Shown here in pieces: positions 60,225 to 64,000 of a stretch of 64,000 nt of DNA (position 1 is its first letter; every line of letters begins with the position of its first letter). The translations under genes and the position numbers were made by a program. Below the pieces are notes generated by a model. It was not told the origin of the DNA and did no database searches. It saw only the letters and a program-made list of their open reading frames with translations. The stretch covers positions 124,001 to 188,000 of the forward strand of contig JBBROM010000004.1 in assembly GCA_038229415.1 (NCBI GenBank). Direction: 5' to 3'. The DNA is from JANXUR01 sp038229415. GTDB lineage: Bacteria; Acidobacteriota; Terriglobia; Terriglobales; Acidobacteriaceae.

Positions 60225-61091
60225 CTATTCGGCGAAGAGGAAGGCCATGGCGTAAGGCAATCGCCGCGCCCACTCACCTTCGCTGTGCTGCGCTCCGGGA
60301 TCCACCACCACTCGCAGGCGATCCTCCGCCAGCCCGGCAGCCCGCAGGTTCTGTTCCAGAGAGAGCACGTCGTCAATCACCTGCTGCCGCGAGCGTTCGC
60401 GCTCGGTCTCGTTCGTGCCAATCGCTACGAAAACGCGCTGCGGCCAGGCGTTGTGACCTCGGGTATGCGCCAGCACCTTGCGGTCGGAGACCCAAAGCGA
60501 AGGGCTCTCCAGCAGCGCTTGGCCAAACACTCCCGGCTCGGCCATCACGGTATAAAGGGTAATCAGCGCTCCTAACGAGGAGCCGCCCAGCCCCGTATGC
60601 TCTGGCCCGGATTTGACCCGGTAAACACTCTCAATAAACGGCATCACTTCGCGCGTCATAAATCGCGGAAACTTCTTTCCACTTACGCTTTTCAGCGGAA
60701 CTTGGCGCGTGGTGTATGGCAGGTATTCGCGAGTTCGGTTCCCCTGGGCATTGTCGATGCCTACGATGATCATGGGCGGGATCGTCCCCTCACGCATCAG
60801 CCGGTCTGCCGTCTCATCCGCGTTCCACTCCACGCCAATAAACGATGTGGCGGAGTCGAACAGGTTCTGGCCATCGTTCAAATAAAAGACCGGATACCGG
60901 CGCGACCAGTTTTCTGGTGCGTCGTAACCTGGGGGCAACCAAACCCGCAGCATACGCGAATTACGGAAGATCGAGCTGTGAAACTCATGCAGACGCAGAT
61001 CGCCGGTGATGGTATGCCCGGGGCCGGGCTCTACGCGAATGGCTCCGCCCGGCAAAGCATAAGAATCGCTAAAAGTGAAATGACCAGCCAT
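60225..61091 (-). CDS. Esterase, enterochelin-esterase/esterase D-like (alpha/beta hydrolase)
   Basis: About 288 residues from ATG 61091 (MAGHFTFSDSYALPGG); the frame opens further back to 61217. The alpha/beta-hydrolase fold has a strand-rich N-terminus (RVWLPPGYDAPENWSRRYPV), the nucleophile elbow GLGGSSLGAL and a likely catalytic histidine in PGAQHSEGEWARRL. It should cut ester bonds; the substrate is unknown. It lies upstream of the Asp-box gene by 112 bp on the same strand, and just after the lipid-kinase gene. Confidence 0.83.
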   Translation of the reverse strand: MAGHFTFSDSYALPGGAIRVEPGPGHTITGDLRLHEFHSSIFRNSRMLRVWLPPGYDAPENWSRRYPVFYLNDGQNLFDSATSFIGVEWNADETADRLMREGTIPPMIIVGIDNAQGNRTREYLPYTTRQVPLKSVSGKKFPRFMTREVMPFIESVYRVKSGPEHTGLGGSSLGALITLYTVMAEPGVFGQALLESPSLWVSDRKVLAHTRGHNAWPQRVFVAIGTNETERERSRQQVIDDVLSLEQNLRAAGLAEDRLRVVVDPGAQHSEGEWARRLPYAMAFLFAE

Positions 61092-61219
61092 AAATTCGTT
61101 CTTCGATTGTGCCGAATCCGGCGCTCCATCACAATGACATAAACCAAATAGCTGTGATAAACGATGTTTATCCATCCGCACCGCTTCATCATTGAGCGAT
61201 GAACAGCGATGAAGCACGG

Positions 61220-62209
61220 CTAAACTGCAACCCGCAGCGCTCCTGGCAGCACATCAATCGCTTCGCAGTGCAGTGTCGCGGCTTCTCCATCCACCATCAC
61301 ATCTACGGGTTCCTCCAGCGCAAACTCAATTCGCTTCGCGCCCATGCGCTCGGCCATCGGATGTTGAATGTGTGCGCCGCTGTAGAGGCCCGGCAGGTTC
61401 GCCACCAAACCCAAACGCCCGATCGGCCCCCAACGAACATACTCAATCCATCCATCGGCAGTTTCGGCAAGAGGAGCAATTTTCATCGTCCCGCCGGTAA
61501 ACTTGCTGTTGCTGAAGGCGAGGAACAGACATCGTCGGCGATCGAATTCCGCTGTCGCGTCTGCATTCGCTGCATCCTCGACGGCCCGAACCGGAAACGC
61601 ACGCCGCTCTAGCCGGGCCAGCCGGGTAAAGATTGCCAGCCAATACCCCAGCGGCCCATACGCCTTGAACCTGCGCGTGCGCGCCATGTTGACGTCTGCG
61701 GCAAACCCCACACTGAGCAAATTCGTGAAAAATATTTCACCCTCCCGGTGGCGCAGCCGAAATACATCACAAGGTTGCGTCCGGCCTGCGAGTAACGCTG
61801 TGCGCGCCAGCTTTAGCCCCGCCTCCGCGCCTGCTCCAGGAGTAAAGTCGCGCAGAAACGAGTTACCGGTGCCGAGCGGCAGAAAGCCGAGCGTTGGTAT
61901 CAAGTCATCGCGATTCAAATCTGCCGCTGCTGTCGCTTCAGGAAACAATCCATTGACAATTTCGTACGCCGTTCCGTCGCCGCCTACCACGATAAACTTT
62001 CGCACACCAGCCGCATAAGCTGTGCGCGCAATCTTAGTTGCATCTCCCTCGGATTTAGTGTCCATGCGGTCGATCGCCAAGCCTGCACGAGAAAGCTCCT
62101 CCAAGGCAGCCGTTGCCATGCGACCGCATCTGCCGCCTCCCGCCGCCGGATTCACAATCGCTAGATATTTCGAATTCAATGAACTTTCTCGATTTGCCAG
62201 AGTAGACAC
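61220..62209 (-). CDS. Diacylglycerol kinase-family lipid kinase
   Basis: 329 residues from GTG 62209. The DAGK catalytic domain has AIVNPAAGGGR (~17), the nucleotide loop VVGGDGTAYEIVNGL (~74) and PLGTGNSFLRDF (~117). The C-terminal domain has the YegS/DgkB-like beta sandwich ending VDGEAATLHCEAIDVLPGALRV. It phosphorylates diacylglycerol or a related lipid such as a sphingoid base. The acyl-CoA synthetase gene stops 57 bp upstream on the same strand. Confidence 0.9.
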   Translation of the reverse strand: MSTLANRESSLNSKYLAIVNPAAGGGRCGRMATAALEELSRAGLAIDRMDTKSEGDATKIARTAYAAGVRKFIVVGGDGTAYEIVNGLFPEATAAADLNRDDLIPTLGFLPLGTGNSFLRDFTPGAGAEAGLKLARTALLAGRTQPCDVFRLRHREGEIFFTNLLSVGFAADVNMARTRRFKAYGPLGYWLAIFTRLARLERRAFPVRAVEDAANADATAEFDRRRCLFLAFSNSKFTGGTMKIAPLAETADGWIEYVRWGPIGRLGLVANLPGLYSGAHIQHPMAERMGAKRIEFALEEPVDVMVDGEAATLHCEAIDVLPGALRVAV

Positions 62210-62266
62210 TTACCCGCAGAAAAACATTCAACAATTAGCGGAATAGTTAACTAAGTCACTTTATAG

Positions 62267-64000
62267 CTAGATTTCTTGGATCGCTTCCCGGCTGGTTCCC
62301 GCAGCCAACTCTTCCGCCAACACCTGCCGCTTGACCTTCATCGATGCAGTACGCGGGAAATCCTGCTCCCATACCACATATCCGCTGACGCGCTTGAAGT
62401 CTGGCAGCTTCCGGTTGCGTTCGTGAATTTCGGCGACAAGTTTGGGGATGGTCGTCTCGCCATTTTCGAGATGTAACACTAACAACAACATCTCCTTGCC
62501 ACCTAGCGACCCGCGTGGCCACACATAGTTCGCCGCAAGCACTGCGTATTCTTTTACAGGTAGCCCATCGAACACAGCCTCTATGTCCTCCGGATAAATG
62601 TTCTTCCCACCTTCGGTTACGATCATGTTTTTCTTGCGGCCCATCAGTTGCAAGTGACCCGTGGCATCAAAACAGCCCAGATCGCCCGTCATCAGCCAAC
62701 CTTTCACAATCGTTTCGGCTGTTAATTCGGGGTCTTTGAGATAGTGCGACATCAGCGTCTTGCTGCGAATCGCAACCTCGCCAATTCCGTCGGTACCTGC
62801 ATTCGCAATGCGCACCTCCATTCCTGGCAGCGGGCGTCCCACCGTATCCGAACGAAAGGGGGTGAAGTCATTCAGGGTAACTGCAGTGCCAGCTTCGGTT
62901 AGTCCGTAGCCGTTCGAGACTTGGATGCCGAGATCATAGAAGAACTGCAACGTAGCAGGTTCCATGAATGCACCACCTACAAACAGCGCACGCAACTCAC
63001 CACCGAATGCTTCGTGTACTTGTCCGAGTAACTTGCGGCTCAGTCCAAGCCTGGGCTTCTTGCGAGTAAATGTCTCATTGATCCCTCGCAGCATCTCAAA
63101 CATAAGGCGCTTGGCTCTGGGCAGCTCATCGAACCGCTGCCGCAAGCCGCGCTCCAAGTTCTTGAGCACCATCGGCACCACCGCCATATAGGTGATTTTG
63201 TATTTCGAGAACGCCTCGCGGACGAACTCAGGACGCAGCGTTCGCAGATGCACCACACAGGCACCGCAGGTAAACGGCCCGATAAAGCCGACCATAAAGT
63301 CAATGGCGTGATTGGTGGGCAGAATGCTCAGATAGCGTACGCCAGGCCAAAACGGATAAAGCGAAGTAAGCGCCACACACTGCTCAAGGTAATTTTCGTG
63401 TGTGAGCACACATCCTTTAGGACGCCCACCGGTTCCGGACGAATAGACGATACAGGCCCAATCGCTACGCTGGCGCGGTACAAAGGTAGGTTCGCCGGTT
63501 GTGGCCATCGCAGCGGCCCCATCGGGCTGAAACTCTTCCCAGCGTTTTGCGATGCCGAGCTCGGCCGACTTAGGAGACTCTGTGACTAGCACCGTACGAT
63601 GCGCAAAGTCCACGAACTCAGGAGCCTGCATCATGGCCCGCCACAGGTGATATTCAGTTACCAGCACTTCAGCTTCTGAGTGCGCGAGTAACGCCAACTG
63701 CTCACTTGCGGTGAGTTTGTAGTCGAGCGGTACAAGCACTGCGCCTGTGTAAAGCGCCGCATACGCGGAAACCAGCCACTTGGACTGATTGGTCATTATG
63801 ATCGCGCAACGGCTCCCTGCCGCCACGCCGAAAGACTGCAGCGCTTTCGCAAGTGGCAATGCAGCATGCTTGAACTCGGAATAAGTAAGTCGCACCTTCT
63901 CGCGATCGCGATCCGCTTCGATCAGGCACGTCTCGTTAGGCCAGCGATCTAGCGCATCACGCAGTGCCGCACCAAGTGAAGAATATTGGGATAGATCGAG
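62267..64000 (-). CDS. Long-chain acyl-CoA synthetase (AMP-binding), 5' end outside window
   Basis: The frame is open to the right edge; codons beyond GTG 63895 read as family sequence (RWPNETCLIEADRDREK), so the start is outside. At least 577 residues are visible. AMP-binding motifs: YSSGTGGRPKGCVL (P-loop), NGYGLTEAGTAV, TGDLGCFDATGHLQLMGRKK and the MIVTEGGKNIYPEDIEA hinge; the C-terminal FPRTASMKVKR contains the catalytic lysine. It activates fatty acids to acyl-CoA. GG stands where TG is usual in the P-loop. It may share an operon with the lipid kinase. Confidence 0.93.
   Translation of the reverse strand, partial: LDLSQYSSLGAALRDALDRWPNETCLIEADRDREKVRLTYSEFKHAALPLAKALQSFGVAAGSRCAIIMTNQSKWLVSAYAALYTGAVLVPLDYKLTASEQLALLAHSEAEVLVTEYHLWRAMMQAPEFVDFAHRTVLVTESPKSAELGIAKRWEEFQPDGAAAMATTGEPTFVPRQRSDWACIVYSSGTGGRPKGCVLTHENYLEQCVALTSLYPFWPGVRYLSILPTNHAIDFMVGFIGPFTCGACVVHLRTLRPEFVREAFSKYKITYMAVVPMVLKNLERGLRQRFDELPRAKRLMFEMLRGINETFTRKKPRLGLSRKLLGQVHEAFGGELRALFVGGAFMEPATLQFFYDLGIQVSNGYGLTEAGTAVTLNDFTPFRSDTVGRPLPGMEVRIANAGTDGIGEVAIRSKTLMSHYLKDPELTAETIVKGWLMTGDLGCFDATGHLQLMGRKKNMIVTEGGKNIYPEDIEAVFDGLPVKEYAVLAANYVWPRGSLGGKEMLLLVLHLENGETTIPKLVAEIHERNRKLPDFKRVSGYVVWEQDFPRTASMKVKRQVLAEELAAGTSREAIQEI

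Overview
The window reads as ordinary chromosome from a GC-rich Gram-negative bacterium, most probably an acidobacterium (class Terriglobia). This is inferred from gene content and style: a TPR-rich fragment of the type that follows serine/threonine kinase domains, very large exported Asp-box and Ig-like proteins, teneurin-type NHL propellers, bacillithiol synthesis (bshA), a BON/glycine-zipper lipoprotein, a FecR/DUF6600-like protein, and stem-loop intergenic repeats. No taxonomic marker such as rRNA is present. About 57 protein genes and one tRNA (Val, anticodon TAC) were found. No phage, insertion sequence, CRISPR array or biosynthetic gene cluster was seen.

Layout. 1-7.2 kb: a partial TPR protein convergent with a 1734-residue exported Asp-box/Ig-like protein. 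7.5-13.3 kb: tRNA-Val; an exported NHL propeller read in frame into a ChbG/HpnK-type deacetylase; bshA; and a LytS-type histidine kinase that overlaps bshA tail to tail. 13.4-19.9 kb: alaX and thrC on the minus strand, then a Cof-type phosphatase, a lytic transglycosylase, rimO, yacG and pgpA on the plus strand. 20-24.7 kb: a TIG/propeller protein, cinA, thpR, plsY and gpsA. 24.7-31.4 kb: an ABM-like protein, an exported bactofilin-like protein, ftsY, ribD, ribE, a DUF805 protein, an Mla-type ATPase and mobA. 31.5-37 kb: BON lipoprotein, small exported protein, short glycosyltransferase, prepilin peptidase, DinB-fold protein, TPR protein and Pal/OmpA lipoprotein. 37.1-41.4 kb: uvrC, then a small accessory pocket (AT-richer exported protein, Cys-rich zinc-ribbon protein, ParDE) and msrA. 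41.5-47.7 kb: DUF1761 protein, GlcNAc-kinase-like gene divergent from two transporters, DNA polymerase IV. 47.4-54.2 kb: glgA, rsmA, ATP-grasp protein, FecR-domain protein, a gene coupled to ruvC, ruvC. 54.2-64 kb: cstA with ybdD, a repeat element, a 1055-residue Asp-box protein, an esterase, a lipid kinase and a partial acyl-CoA synthetase.

How the genes work together. Most of the window is core maintenance: envelope lipids (pgpA, plsY, gpsA, lipid kinase, acyl-CoA synthetase), riboflavin (ribD, ribE), DNA repair (uvrC, ruvC, dinB), translation quality and rRNA/ribosomal-protein modification (alaX, rimO, rsmA), envelope integrity (Pal/OmpA, BON, lytic transglycosylase, Mla ATPase) and protein targeting (ftsY, prepilin peptidase). 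Peptide, pyruvate or sugar uptake is suggested by cstA-ybdD and by the GlcNAc-kinase/SSF/APC group.

The least expected features are: the NHL-deacetylase fusion next to bshA; a two-helix membrane hairpin placed inside the last Ig-like domain of the giant exported protein; a seven-copy NPAIQ repeat in the same protein; two families of inverted-repeat intergenic elements; a palindrome-bearing in-frame insertion in uvrC; and a hairpin just ahead of the FecR-domain gene. All assignments come from reading the sequence alone, without database searches.
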